This document shows, one piece after another, positions 1-8,240 of a stretch of DNA of 64,000 nt. Positions within the stretch are counted from its first letter, which is position 1; every line of letters begins with the position of its first letter. The notes under the pieces were generated by a model, which saw only the letters and a program-made list of their open reading frames with translations, searched no databases and had not been told where the DNA came from. Source of the DNA: Micromonospora sonchi (GTDB lineage Bacteria; Actinomycetota; Actinomycetes; Mycobacteriales; Micromonosporaceae); the NCBI RefSeq assembly GCF_014646235.1, contig NZ_BMNB01000014.1, positions 1 through 64,000 on the forward strand, read 5' to 3'. A program made the position numbers and the translations under genes.

Positions 1-148
1 GTCCACCAGTGCCCACCGAGACCGGCGACAACACCCCCCGGATCATGCACACGACAGGGGCAGTAAGTCATACCGGCCTCGGTGACCAGCGAGCCCTTGC
101 CTCAGGGCCACGAAAAAGGTAACGGGGTGGGGGTTCAGGGGTGGGGGT

Positions 149-1363
149 TCAGGGGTGGGGGGTGGCGGGTTCTTCGGGGCCGACGAAGGCTTCGCTGCGG
201 GCCTCGCCGTCGTCGCTGCCGCCGAAGAGGCGGGCGTCGTCGGGGATCTCGGCGTCATCGGGGCGGTGGGAGGCGGGGCGGCGGGGGGCGGGGCGTGGGG
301 GCGGCGCCGACTGCCAGGGGAGGCTGCCCGCGCTGTCACCGACCTCGGTACGCAGCCGGGGCATCGCGGTGGGCCGCTGGTCGCGTACCCAGGCCACCAG
401 ATGCTCGCGGACCAGGCAGCGCAGGTCCCACAGCGCCCCCGCGCTGCCGGCGCTCACCAGCGCCCGGAGCTTGACCATGCCGCCGGTCGCGTCGGTCACC
501 TGGAGCACGCAGACCCGACCGTCCCACAGTTTGGTGCTCTCCACCACGCGGCGCAACTCCTCCCGCATCGGCTGCACCGGGACCGACCAGTCGACGTCGA
601 ACTCGGCCGTGCCGAGCACCGCCGCCTCGGTACGCGTCCAGTTCTGGAACGGGGTGCTGGTGAAATAGGAGGTGGGCAGAATCAGCCGGCGGTCGTCCCA
701 GATCTGCACCACCACATAGCTGAGCGTCAACTCCTCGATCCGGCCCCACTCCCCCTCGACCACCACCACGTCGCCGAGGCGTACCGCGTCGCTGAAGGCC
801 AGTTGCAGGCCGGCGAAGACGTTGCCCAGCAGGCTCTGCGCGGCCAGCGCGGCGACGATGCCGACCACACCGGCGCTGGTCAGCACGCCGGCACCGATGC
901 CGCGTACCGCGGGAAAGGTCATCAGCATCACGCCGAGGGTCAGCACGACGATCACCACGATGGTCACCCGGCGCAGCATCACCACCTGGGTGCGCACCCG
1001 GCGGGCGTGCCGGTTGTCCGGCACGTCCACCCGGAACCGGGCCAGCGCGGTGTCCTCCACCACCACCAGCAGCGAGGCGACCAGCCAGGCGGTGGCCGCG
1101 ATGACCGCCAGCACCAGCAGGTGCAGCAGGGCCTGTCGCCACCCCGTGCCCACCGCGTACCCGGTGCTGAGCCGCACGGCGAACTGCACGGCGAGCACGG
1201 TCGCGGCGACCTGTAACGAGCGGTGGGCGTGCTCGGCCAACTCGGTCAACAACAGCGACCGGCGACCCCACCGCTGAATGAGGCGATGGGCCACCTCCAC
1301 CACGGCAAGGGCGATCGCCGCCGCGGCGAGCACGGCGACGACCGTCACGAGGTAGCTGTGCAC
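149..1363 (-). CDS. MscS-family mechanosensitive channel
   Basis: Small-conductance mechanosensitive channel family protein of the inner membrane, expected to open under membrane tension and release solutes. The translation (404 aa) has hydrophobic segments at about residues 3-25, 45-65, 75-100 and 130-150, then a Gly/Ala-rich pore-like helix (about 155-190) followed by a beta-domain typical of MscS. The last 60 residues are Pro/Arg-rich and probably disordered. I start at GTG 1363 because an AAGGAG ribosome site lies 8 bases upstream; an in-frame ATG at 1411 would add 16 residues that do not resemble a channel N-terminus. A short GGGGTTCAGGGGTGG tandem repeat overlaps the stop codon. Family call firm, gating properties unknown. 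Confidence 0.85.
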   Translation of the reverse strand: MHSYLVTVVAVLAAAAIALAVVEVAHRLIQRWGRRSLLLTELAEHAHRSLQVAATVLAVQFAVRLSTGYAVGTGWRQALLHLLVLAVIAATAWLVASLLVVVEDTALARFRVDVPDNRHARRVRTQVVMLRRVTIVVIVVLTLGVMLMTFPAVRGIGAGVLTSAGVVGIVAALAAQSLLGNVFAGLQLAFSDAVRLGDVVVVEGEWGRIEELTLSYVVVQIWDDRRLILPTSYFTSTPFQNWTRTEAAVLGTAEFDVDWSVPVQPMREELRRVVESTKLWDGRVCVLQVTDATGGMVKLRALVSAGSAGALWDLRCLVREHLVAWVRDQRPTAMPRLRTEVGDSAGSLPWQSAPPPRPAPRRPASHRPDDAEIPDDARLFGGSDDGEARSEAFVGPEEPATPHP

Positions 1364-1468
1364 GTGTGCTTCTCCTTCTGACCCGACGGCAGTATCCGCA
1401 CGAAGGGGCAATCCTGCCTCGGATCATCCGCACCGGCCATCGCGGCGGAGTCGGTGACGGCGGAGAAG

Positions 1469-2290
1469 TCAGACCTTGCGGTAGCGGGACTGGAGGAAGC
1501 AGTAGACGCCGAAGGCCGCGATGCCGAGCGCGATCAGCGTGAGCAGGATGGCGCCGTACGACTGGTCGCGCAGCGTCCGTAGCGCGGCGTCCAGGCCGCG
1601 GGCCTTCTCCGGGTCGTAGTTGACGGCGGCCAGCACGAGCAGCAGGCCGGTGACGGCGAACGCGCCGCCCCGGGAGACGTAGCCGGCCATGCCGAGCCGA
1701 CGCGCGAGATGGGTGGTCCGGGGACTCATCTCGCCGGTCTTCAGTCGCTTCAGGAACTTCTTCCGGGCTCCGTAGACGGCCATGCCCACGCCGATCCCGG
1801 CGAGGACCAGGCCGGCGAGACCGACCAGCCAGCGGCCACCCGAGGACTCCATCAGCCGGGCGGTCAGCTCCTCCTGTTGCGAGGCGCTGTCGGAGTTGGC
1901 GTTGGCGAAGACCTTCCAGGCCGTCCAGGCCAGCCAGAGGTAGATGACCGTCCGGGCGGCCGAGACGATCCGCTCGTTGCGCCGGTCGTTGCCGCGTTCG
2001 GCGTGGTGCCCGACGGCCGCCTCCAGGGCCTGCCAGATCGCCATCGCGAGCATGCCGACCGCGATGGCGACGACGAGGATCCTGCCCATCGGTTGGGCGG
2101 CGAGGGTACGCAGCGCGCCGGACTGGTCCCCGTCGTCGGCGGAGTTGCCGAAGGCGATCTGCAGCGCCAGCCAACCGAACAGCAGGTGCACGATCCCGTA
2201 GCCGATGAAGCCGGCCCGGGCGAGGAGTTCCAGCCACCGGCTGTCGGCCGTACGGGCGGCGGTGGCTTCGGCGTTGCGGGTGAGAGACAT
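1469..2290 (-). CDS. DUF1206 membrane protein
   Basis: Integral membrane protein of the DUF1206 family (273 aa), function unknown. It shows about six hydrophobic segments arranged as repeats: residues about 20-45, 70-95, 112-130, 155-175, 200-225 and 243-265. Charged N- and C-termini flank them (MSLTRNAEA at the start, SRYRKV at the end). The tyrosine- and glycine-rich motif GFIGYGIVHLLFGWLAL near residue 30 recurs in weaker form at the third repeat (GMAGYVSRGGAFAVTG), as expected for this family. It lies 105 bases upstream of the MscS-like gene on the same strand, so the two could be cotranscribed. ATG start with GAGGG 3 bases upstream. Confidence 0.85.
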   Translation of the reverse strand: MSLTRNAEATAARTADSRWLELLARAGFIGYGIVHLLFGWLALQIAFGNSADDGDQSGALRTLAAQPMGRILVVAIAVGMLAMAIWQALEAAVGHHAERGNDRRNERIVSAARTVIYLWLAWTAWKVFANANSDSASQQEELTARLMESSGGRWLVGLAGLVLAGIGVGMAVYGARKKFLKRLKTGEMSPRTTHLARRLGMAGYVSRGGAFAVTGLLLVLAAVNYDPEKARGLDAALRTLRDQSYGAILLTLIALGIAAFGVYCFLQSRYRKV

Positions 2291-2335
2291 GGGCCCTCAA
2301 TCTCCGCATGCGAAGATTTCCAAACGCGGCGGGGA

Positions 2336-2689
2336 TCAGCCCGGGTTACGCGAGATCGTCACCTTGACCTCGGAGTCGGTGACGCTGTCCAGGATCACCC
2401 CGAGGCCACCGATCTCGGTGGCCTGCTGGCCGACCGTCAGCGACACCTGCTCGCCACCGACCTCGATGGTGACCCGGTCGTCCTGGGCGCCGACGAGCCG
2501 CGCCTCGACGCCGAGGATGCTGGCCCGGGCCTCCACACCCCGGTCGAAGGTCACCGTGCAGGCGTCCAGAGCGCAGTCGGTGCTGGCGCCCTCACTGCTG
2601 CACCCGACCAGCAGGGCCGCGCCGAGCGTGAGGCCGGCCAGCAGCCCGGCGGCCCTGCGGAGGGGAATGGGGAAGGGCTTGATCGTCAC
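2336..2689 (-). CDS. Small secreted lipoprotein, unknown function
   Basis: Short lipoprotein (117 aa). The N-terminus is basic (VTIKPFPIPLRRAAG), followed by a hydrophobic stretch and a lipobox LLVGC near residue 28, so the mature protein should be lipid-anchored on the outer face of the membrane at that cysteine. The mature part carries two more cysteines (CALDAC) and a beta-rich region with repeated valines and glycines; it has no domain I recognise. GTG 2689 is the start that places the signal peptide correctly; the open frame continues upstream but without a sensible N-terminus. Divergent from the acetyltransferase at 2756 with a 66-base shared promoter region. Confidence 0.7.
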   Translation of the reverse strand: MTIKPFPIPLRRAAGLLAGLTLGAALLVGCSSEGASTDCALDACTVTFDRGVEARASILGVEARLVGAQDDRVTIEVGGEQVSLTVGQQATEIGGLGVILDSVTDSEVKVTISRNPG

Positions 2690-2755
2690 GCGGTCAAGAG
2701 TACGACTGGACCGCGAACGGCTCCGGTGTCGAGGACCGCCGGAGACAATGGGCGG

Positions 2756-3043
2756 GTGAGCATGCTGGTCGAGGACGATCCCGCCAAACGGCGCTACGAG
2801 ATCCTGGTCGACGACGCGTTGGCCGGGTTCGCCCAGTACCTGCCGCGCGACGAGGTGCTGATCTTCACGCACACGGAGGTGGATCCGGGCTTCCAGAACA
2901 AGGGCGTCGGTTCGGCGCTGATGCGCGGCACGCTGGACCAGGTCCGCGCGCAGGGGCAGCGGGTGGTGCCGCAGTGTTCGTTCATGGCGGCGTTCATCAA
3001 CCGCCATCCCGAGTACGCGGACCTGGTCACCAGCCTGGACTGA
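2756..3043 (+). CDS. Small GNAT acetyltransferase (COG2388 type)
   Basis: Stand-alone small GNAT-fold N-acetyltransferase of the YjdJ/GTN-like class (95 aa). The acetyl-CoA loop is visible as VDPGFQNKGVGSALMRGTL (about residues 45-63), matching the Q/RxxGxG/A motif, and the C-terminal FINRHPEYADLV resembles this subfamily. Such proteins are far shorter than ordinary GNATs and their substrates are usually unknown. Start GTG 2756 is the first one before recognisable sequence. The 3' end runs 17 bases into the convergent GH3 gene, so the two stops overlap. Confidence 0.8.
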   Translation: MSMLVEDDPAKRRYEILVDDALAGFAQYLPRDEVLIFTHTEVDPGFQNKGVGSALMRGTLDQVRAQGQRVVPQCSFMAAFINRHPEYADLVTSLD

Positions 3044-4535
3044 GCGCGACGCCGCCGAGCAGTTCGGCGGCGGCCCGGCCGGCGGCCCGGGTGGCGCCGT
3101 GGGTGGCCACGTGCACCGCGCCGAGGACCAGCGCCGGAACTCCCAGCTCCACCACCACCGCGTCGGGCCGCTCGGCCAGCGCCCGGTCGACGGCGGCGCG
3201 CATCCAGCCGTGCCGGTGCAGGTCGCGGACGACCAGGACCAGCGGGCGGCCGGCGGCCCCGGTGGCCGGATCGGCGGGTACCGTGGCCTCGGTCCAGCGG
3301 ACGCCGGTGGTGCCCGGCACGAGTTCGGCCAGCGGTGCGGCCACCCCCCAGGGGGTCGCCGTCCCGATCGCGAGGTTGTGCGGGGGCTCGAATTCCACCA
3401 CGTGCGGCGGAGCGGCCAGCGGCAGTTCCGGGGCCCCGTCGCCGGTGACGGTGACCCGGATCGCGCGCCGCGCCGCGACCAACCCGATCGCCGAGCCGCC
3501 GCCGGCCGGCGCGCCTGCGGCGTCGCCTCGGGCCGTACGGGCGGTGGCCGTCCACGCCGCGAGCTGCCCGACCCGCTTCGCCGCCTCGGTCAGCCGCTCC
3601 TCCGGCAGTTGCCCGGCGAGCACCGCCGCCACGATCGCGTCCCGCAGGTGCCGGGCCGTCTCCTCGTCGGCGTGCTCGCCGCCGACACAGATCGCGTCCG
3701 CCCCGGCGGCCAGCGCCCGCACCGCCGCACCGGCGAAGCCGTACCGGCCCGCGACCGCGCGCATCTCCACCGCGTCGGTCACCACCACACCGTTGAAGCC
3801 CATCTCCTCGCGGAGCAGGCGGCCCAGGATCCGCTCGCTCAGCGTGGCCGGCAGTTGGGGATCCAGCGCCGGCACCAGCAGGTGCCCGGTCATCACCGCC
3901 TGCACGCCCGCCGCGACGGCGGCCCGGAACGGAGCCAGTTCGACGGCGTGCAGCCGGTCCCGGTCCGCGCTGATCCGGGGCAGGTCGTGGTGCGAGTCGA
4001 CCCGGGTGTCACCGTGGCCCGGGAAGTGTTTCGCGCAGGCGGCGACACCGGTCGACTGCAGGCCACGCACCCAGGCGGTGGTGTGCCGGGCGACCAGGGC
4101 CGGCTCGGCACCGAACGAGCGGACGCCGATCACCGGATTGTCCGGGTTGGAGTTGACGTCGGCGTCCGGCGCGTAGTTCAGGGTGATGCCGGCGGCGGCG
4201 AGTTCGGCGCCGAGGTCGCGGGCAACCTCCTCGGTGAGCGCCGGATCGTCCACCGCGCCGAGGGCGAGGTTGCCCGGACGGGAGCTGCCCCGGCCCGACT
4301 CGATGCGGGTGACGTCCCCGGCCTCCTCGTCGATGGCGACGATCACGTCGGGCTGCTCCGCGCGCAGCGCGGCGGTGAGCGCGGCCACCTGCGCCGGGTC
4401 GACGACGTTGCGGCTGAACAGCACCACCGAGCCGAGTCCGTCGCCGAGCCAGCGGCGGATCCAGGCCGGTGGGACGGTGCCGACGAACCCGGGCTGCAGG
4501 ACCGCGGCGGCCAGCCTCGCCAGGTTTCCGTTCAA
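3027..4535 (-). CDS. nagZ: Glycoside hydrolase family 3 beta-N-acetylhexosaminidase
   Basis: GH3 enzyme of the NagZ type, expected to release beta-linked N-acetylglucosamine from peptidoglycan fragments or chitin oligomers. 502 aa. The N-terminal TIM barrel contains the family signatures FPGHGDTRVDSH (catalytic His and Asp loop of NagZ enzymes) and GFNGVVVTDAVEM (Asp nucleophile) at about residues 175 and 250; a second alpha/beta domain follows from about 340. No signal peptide is seen, so it is probably cytoplasmic, like NagZ recycling enzymes. I chose TTG 4535 because GGGGAG sits 5 bases upstream; the frame is open to 4577 but that part lacks family similarity. Overlaps the GNAT gene by 17 bases tail to tail. 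Confidence 0.85.
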   Translation of the reverse strand: MNGNLARLAAAVLQPGFVGTVPPAWIRRWLGDGLGSVVLFSRNVVDPAQVAALTAALRAEQPDVIVAIDEEAGDVTRIESGRGSSRPGNLALGAVDDPALTEEVARDLGAELAAAGITLNYAPDADVNSNPDNPVIGVRSFGAEPALVARHTTAWVRGLQSTGVAACAKHFPGHGDTRVDSHHDLPRISADRDRLHAVELAPFRAAVAAGVQAVMTGHLLVPALDPQLPATLSERILGRLLREEMGFNGVVVTDAVEMRAVAGRYGFAGAAVRALAAGADAICVGGEHADEETARHLRDAIVAAVLAGQLPEERLTEAAKRVGQLAAWTATARTARGDAAGAPAGGGSAIGLVAARRAIRVTVTGDGAPELPLAAPPHVVEFEPPHNLAIGTATPWGVAAPLAELVPGTTGVRWTEATVPADPATGAAGRPLVLVVRDLHRHGWMRAAVDRALAERPDAVVVELGVPALVLGAVHVATHGATRAAGRAAAELLGGVALSPGW

Positions 4536-4592
4536 TGCGCTCCCCCGTCTTCTCCGCCGCGCCGGCTCCCCCGCCACCCGGCGGTGCAGACA

Positions 4593-4633
4593 TGGTCACA
4601 CCGGGCCACCCAATTAGTCAATAAACCTTACAG
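4593..4633 (-). promoter_or_regulatory. Possible nagZ promoter and operator-like AT-rich element
   Basis: On the minus strand a TTGACT (4621-4616) is followed after 17 bases by TGACCA, a weak -10 candidate, upstream of the GH3 start. The surrounding AATTAGTCAATAAACCTTAC is unusually AT-rich for this genome and resembles operators of actinobacterial sugar repressors of the ROK class. It does not match the DasR consensus. Low confidence. Confidence 0.3.
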
Positions 4634-4640
4634 TTGCCTT

Positions 4641-4657
4641 GGGGGCACTACGCCCCC
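4641..4657. terminator. Short GC hairpin
   Basis: GGGGGC-actac-GCCCCC inverted repeat (6-bp stem, 5-base loop) between the divergent GH3 and small membrane genes. It has no U-tract, so it could be a weak terminator or leader structure for the downstream micro-gene. Confidence 0.3.
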
Positions 4658-4732
4658 CTCAGTCTTCGCCCGACTGCTCGACGAACACCGACGACGACCT
4701 CCCGCAGGGCAGCCCGGGGGGACAGTGCGGGA

Positions 4733-4855
4733 ATGGACCCGCTGCTGCTGGCCGACGCGACGAGCCCGGCCGACATCCCCGGCGTACGCCTGCTCGGCCT
4801 GGTGGTCGGCGGCCTGCTGCTGCTCATCGCGACCCGGGCGATGTTCCGACGCTGA
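4733..4855 (+). CDS. 40-residue single-pass membrane protein
   Basis: Very short ORF beginning MDPLLLADATSPADIPG and carrying one hydrophobic helix (VRLLGLVVGGLLLLIATRAMF) that ends in RR at the C-terminus. This is the layout of a one-span membrane micropeptide with a charged cytoplasmic tail. A GGGGGA run 9 bases upstream of ATG 4733 can serve as ribosome site. It lies 65 bases upstream of the F420 oxidoreductase on the same strand and might share its transcript. No family recognised. An upstream in-frame ATG at 4634 would add 33 Arg/Thr-rich residues and is less credible. Confidence 0.55.
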   Translation: MDPLLLADATSPADIPGVRLLGLVVGGLLLLIATRAMFRR

Positions 4856-4920
4856 GTGTGACCCGCGCCCACCGGGGTACCGCCTGCGGCGCAGGCACCA
4901 CCACGGCGAGGGGTGACAAA

Positions 4921-5871
4921 ATGAGGATCGGCTATTTCCTGTCCACCGAGGAATACCCGCCCGCCGAGTTGCTGGCGCAGGCCCGCGCCGCCGAACGGGC
5001 CGGGTTCGAGGCACTCTGGATCTCCGATCACTACCATCCGTGGACCGACGCGCAGGGGCAGAGCCCCTTCGTCTGGTCGATGATCGGCGCGCTGAGCCAG
5101 GCCGTCTCACTGCCGGTCACCACGGCGGTGACCTGCCCGACCACCCGCATCCATCCGGCGGTGCTGGCCCAGGCTGCGGCGACCAGCGCGGTGCTGCACG
5201 GCGGACGGTTCTCACTCGGGGTGGGCTCCGGCGAGGCGCTCAACGAACACATCCTCGGCGACCCGTGGCCGCAGGCCGACATCCGGCTGGAGATGCTGGA
5301 GGAGGCCGTCGAGGTGATTCGGAAACTGTGGCGCGGCCGCTTCGTCAACCACTACGGACGCCACTACCGGGTGGAGCACGCGCGGATCTACACGCTGCCC
5401 GAGACGCCCCCGCCGATCTACGTCTCCGCGTTCGGCCCCAAGGCGGTCCGGCTCGCCGCCCGCATCGGCGACGGCTTCATCAACACCATGCCCGACGGCG
5501 AACTGGTACGCCGGTTCCGGGAGGAGGGCGGCGGTGACAAGCCGTGCCAGGCCGGCTTCAAAGCCGCGTACGCGCCGACCGAGGAGGAAGGCGTACGGCT
5601 GGCGTACGAACGCTGGCCGACCGAGGCGATCCCGGGCGAACTGTTGCAGGTGCTGCCCTCGCCACGGCACTTCGAGCAGGCCGCCCAACTGGTCGCCCCG
5701 GAGGCCATGCGCGAGGGGTTCGTCTGCGGCAACGACGCCGAGGCGCACCTGGCGAAGATCGACGCGTACGCGAAGGCCGGCTTCGACGAGATCTACGTCG
5801 CCAACACCGGACCGCACTGGCCGGGACTGCTCGACCTGTACCAGCGCGAGGTGCTGCCCCGGATGCGCTGA
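4921..5871 (+). CDS. F420-dependent LLM-class oxidoreductase (TIGR03557-like)
   Basis: Luciferase-like monooxygenase fold enzyme (316 aa), predicted to use coenzyme F420, resembling F420-dependent glucose-6-phosphate dehydrogenase relatives. Visible signatures: MRIGYFLSTEEYPP at the N-terminus, the SDHYHPWTDAQGQSPFVWS segment (about residues 40-58) that shapes the F420 pocket, LGVGSGEALNEHILGDPWP (about 100-118) and the C-terminal GFDEIYVANTGPHW. Length is normal for the family. Substrate unknown: the TIGR03557 group is found in F420-producing actinobacteria but is poorly characterised. GAGGGG 6 bases before ATG 4921 supports the start. Confidence 0.88.
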   Translation: MRIGYFLSTEEYPPAELLAQARAAERAGFEALWISDHYHPWTDAQGQSPFVWSMIGALSQAVSLPVTTAVTCPTTRIHPAVLAQAAATSAVLHGGRFSLGVGSGEALNEHILGDPWPQADIRLEMLEEAVEVIRKLWRGRFVNHYGRHYRVEHARIYTLPETPPPIYVSAFGPKAVRLAARIGDGFINTMPDGELVRRFREEGGGDKPCQAGFKAAYAPTEEEGVRLAYERWPTEAIPGELLQVLPSPRHFEQAAQLVAPEAMREGFVCGNDAEAHLAKIDAYAKAGFDEIYVANTGPHWPGLLDLYQREVLPRMR

Positions 5872-5928
5872 ACCGGTTGCGGGCCGCCGGGTTTCGCGGG
5901 CGGAGCACCCGGGTACCTGCGGCCTCCG

Positions 5929-7560
5929 ATGAAGCTCACCACGCACTCGATGTCGTTGCGCCGCGCGGCGCGCAGCCTGTTCGGCTGGAAAGCCCTGCGC
6001 CCCAACCAGCTCGCCGCCATGCGGGCCGTGATGAAGCGGCGTGACGCCCTGGTGGTGCTGCCCACCGGTGCCGGCAAGTCGGCGATCTACCAGATCCCGG
6101 CCAGCCTGATCCCCGGCCCGACGGTGGTGATCTCACCGCTGCTCGCCCTTCAGCAGGACCAGGTCGCGGCGCTCAACGAGCGGCAGCGACCGGAGCTGCG
6201 GGCGGTCCGGATCTCCTCCGACGAGGGGCCGGCCCAGCAGGCCGAGGCGATCGCCGAGATTCGCGACGGACGGGCCGAGTTCCTCTTCATCACGCCGGAG
6301 CAGTTGGCCAACCCGGACCGGCTGGCCGAGGTACGCGCGCTCTCCCCGGCCCTGGTCGCGATCGACGAGGCGCACTGCATCTCCGCCTGGGGGCACGACT
6401 TCCGCCCGGACTACCTGGCACTCGGTCAGCTCATCGAAGGCCTCGGCCGCCCACCGGTGGTGGCGCTGACCGCCACCGCCTCCCCGCCGGTACGCGACGA
6501 CATCGTCGCCCGGCTGCGACTGCGCCAGCCGGAGATCGTGGTGTCCGGGCTGGACCGGCCCAACATCTTCCTCGAGGTGACGCACTGCCCCACCGAGGAC
6601 TACCGCTGGCGACGGCTGGTCGCGCTGCTGCGCGAGGACGAGCGACCGGGCATCATCTACGTGCCCACCCGCCGGGCCGCCGAGGAACTGGCCGCCCGGC
6701 TCACCGAGGCGGGCTTCCTCGCCGAGCATTACCACGGCGGGATGTCGGCTGGCGCCCGCGCCCGACTGCACCAGCGCTTCCTCGCCGACCAGGTGCCGAT
6801 CATGGTGGCGACCTCGGCGTTCGGCATGGGAATCGACAAGCCGAACATCGCCTGGGTGGTGCACATGGCGCTACCGGACTCTCCGGACAGCTACTTCCAG
6901 GAGATCGGCCGTGCCGGGCGGGACGGCCAGCCGGCCCGCGTACTCCTGCTCTGGCAGGCCGAGGACGTCGGCCTGCAACGCTACTTCAGCGGCGGCCTGC
7001 CCGACGCCACCGAACTGCGGGACCTGGCCGCGCTGCTGCGCCACGCCCCGATCACCCGCAAGGAGTTGCGCGAGACCACCGGGCTCGGACCGCGCAAACT
7101 CGGGCAGTACCTCGCCCTGCTGGAACAGGTCGGCGCCGCCCACACCCGGGCGGGGCAGCGCGTGGCCGCCCCGCGCTACTCCCCCGCGCCGGTCGACGCC
7201 GCCGCGGCCGCCGTGGCGGAGGCCGAGCGCCGGCAGAACCTGACCCGGTCGCGGACCGACATGATGCGCGCCTTCGCCGAGACCAGCGCCTGCCGGGCGC
7301 AGACGCTGCTGGCCTACTTCGGCGAGCAGATGACCGGGATCTGCGGGCACTGCGACAACTGCCATGCCGGCACCAGCGCCCCCGACAGCGGCGCGGTGGG
7401 GCCGTTTCCCGTACACAGCCAGGTCCGGCATCCGGAATGGGGCACCGGCCTGGTGCTCAGCTACGAGGAGGGCCGGATGACGGTCCTGTTCGACGAGGTC
7501 GGGTACAAGACCCTCTCGGTCAGCGTGGTGTCCGAGCAGGGGCTGCTGACACTCAACTAA
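5929..7560 (+). CDS. recQ: RecQ-like ATP-dependent DNA helicase
   Basis: Superfamily 2 DNA helicase of the RecQ family (543 aa), unwinding DNA 3' to 5' in recombination and repair. Walker A GAGKS is at 47-51, DEAH at 146-149 within AIDEAHCISAWGHDFRPDY, a diagnostic RecQ signature, and motif VI-like EIGRAGRDGQPA lies near 327. A zinc-binding cluster (CRAQTLLAYFG...CGHCDNC) follows at about 455-480. There is no HRDC domain; instead the C-terminus is a small beta domain with HPEWGTGLVLSYEEGRMTV, of the type appended to actinobacterial short RecQ proteins. The first ATG, 5929, is used; the gene stands alone, 57 bases after the F420 enzyme. Confidence 0.9.
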   Translation: MKLTTHSMSLRRAARSLFGWKALRPNQLAAMRAVMKRRDALVVLPTGAGKSAIYQIPASLIPGPTVVISPLLALQQDQVAALNERQRPELRAVRISSDEGPAQQAEAIAEIRDGRAEFLFITPEQLANPDRLAEVRALSPALVAIDEAHCISAWGHDFRPDYLALGQLIEGLGRPPVVALTATASPPVRDDIVARLRLRQPEIVVSGLDRPNIFLEVTHCPTEDYRWRRLVALLREDERPGIIYVPTRRAAEELAARLTEAGFLAEHYHGGMSAGARARLHQRFLADQVPIMVATSAFGMGIDKPNIAWVVHMALPDSPDSYFQEIGRAGRDGQPARVLLLWQAEDVGLQRYFSGGLPDATELRDLAALLRHAPITRKELRETTGLGPRKLGQYLALLEQVGAAHTRAGQRVAAPRYSPAPVDAAAAAVAEAERRQNLTRSRTDMMRAFAETSACRAQTLLAYFGEQMTGICGHCDNCHAGTSAPDSGAVGPFPVHSQVRHPEWGTGLVLSYEEGRMTVLFDEVGYKTLSVSVVSEQGLLTLN

Positions 7561-7569
7561 CCCGGGCCG

Positions 7570-7584
7570 GCCGCCTGCGGCGGC
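7570..7584. terminator. Hairpin after recQ
   Basis: GCCGCC-tgc-GGCGGC stem-loop 10 bases after the helicase stop. GC-only stem without a T-run, as is common for terminators in such genomes. Confidence 0.4.
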
Positions 7585-7657
7585 TCAACTAACCTGAGCG
7601 GGCCGCCGCAGCGCGCGGCCGGCGAGAAGGTGGACGACGAGCGGGAGGGACGCAGCC

Positions 7658-8161
7658 GTGATCGAAGAACCGGCGTACACCGGTTTCGGCTTCTCGGACG
7701 AGGAGTGGGGGCTGCTGGTCGGCCTGCCGCAGTCGGTGCTCACCGCGGCGAGCGCCGCCGAGTCCGACGGCACCCGGGCGACGATGGCCGAGGGCGCCGC
7801 CGGCCTGGAGAGCATCTCGGCCGGGCGGGAGTCGGCCAGCCCGCTGGTGGCGGCCGTGGCCGGGGAGATCGTGACCCGGGTGGGCGACCCGGAGGCCGGC
7901 GAGGAACTGCCGGTCATCGCGCCCGAGGACCCCCGCGCCTACGCCGAGGACGTGCTCGCTCGGGCCAAGGAGGCCACGACGCTGCTGGCGGCCAGGGTGG
8001 GCGAGGGCGAGGCCGGCGCGTACCGGCACTGGCTGGTGGAGATCGCCGAGCAGGTGGTCGGCGCGGCCAGCAGCGGCGGACTCCTCGGGCTGGGCGCCAG
8101 CACGGTCAGCCCTTCGGAGCGGCGCTTCCGCGACCGGCTGGCACAGATCCTCCACGACTGA
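7658..8161 (+). CDS. Hypothetical protein, Ala-rich helical
   Basis: 167-residue acidic, alanine-rich protein beginning MIEEPAYTGFGFSDEEWGLLVGLPQSVLTA. It looks all-helical, with no signal peptide or membrane span. The motif FSDEEWGLLVGLPQSVLTAA near the start and the repeated small-residue heptads (residues 20-60 and 110-140) suggest a helical bundle. Start GTG 7658 has GGGAGGGA 7 bases upstream. I do not recognise the family. It is followed by a hairpin and the convergent ABC permease gene. Confidence 0.65.
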   Translation: MIEEPAYTGFGFSDEEWGLLVGLPQSVLTAASAAESDGTRATMAEGAAGLESISAGRESASPLVAAVAGEIVTRVGDPEAGEELPVIAPEDPRAYAEDVLARAKEATTLLAARVGEGEAGAYRHWLVEIAEQVVGAASSGGLLGLGASTVSPSERRFRDRLAQILHD

Positions 8162-8168
8162 ACCCGGG

Positions 8169-8198
8169 TGGGGGCGGCGCCGGTCGGCACCGCCCCCA
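8169..8198. terminator. Bidirectional terminator-like hairpin
   Basis: TGGGGGCGG ... CCGCCCCCA, a perfect 9-bp stem with a 12-base loop, midway between convergent genes ending at 8161 (+) and 8241 (-). It can serve both transcripts. Confidence 0.55.
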
Positions 8199-8240
8199 GG
8201 CACCGGTCGACACCGCCCCCATCGCCGCGAGGCTCCGCCG

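Noticed and set aside
336..2309. Long frame antisense to the DUF1206 and MscS-like genes
   Set aside because: Same strand as but different frame from the real genes; the translation is Arg/Gly/Ala-rich as expected from high-GC shadow frames.
4593..4633. DasR (GlcNAc) operator upstream of the GH3 gene
   Set aside because: The sequence does not match the dyad ACTGGTCTAGACCAGT well; only an AT-rich operator-like stretch is present.
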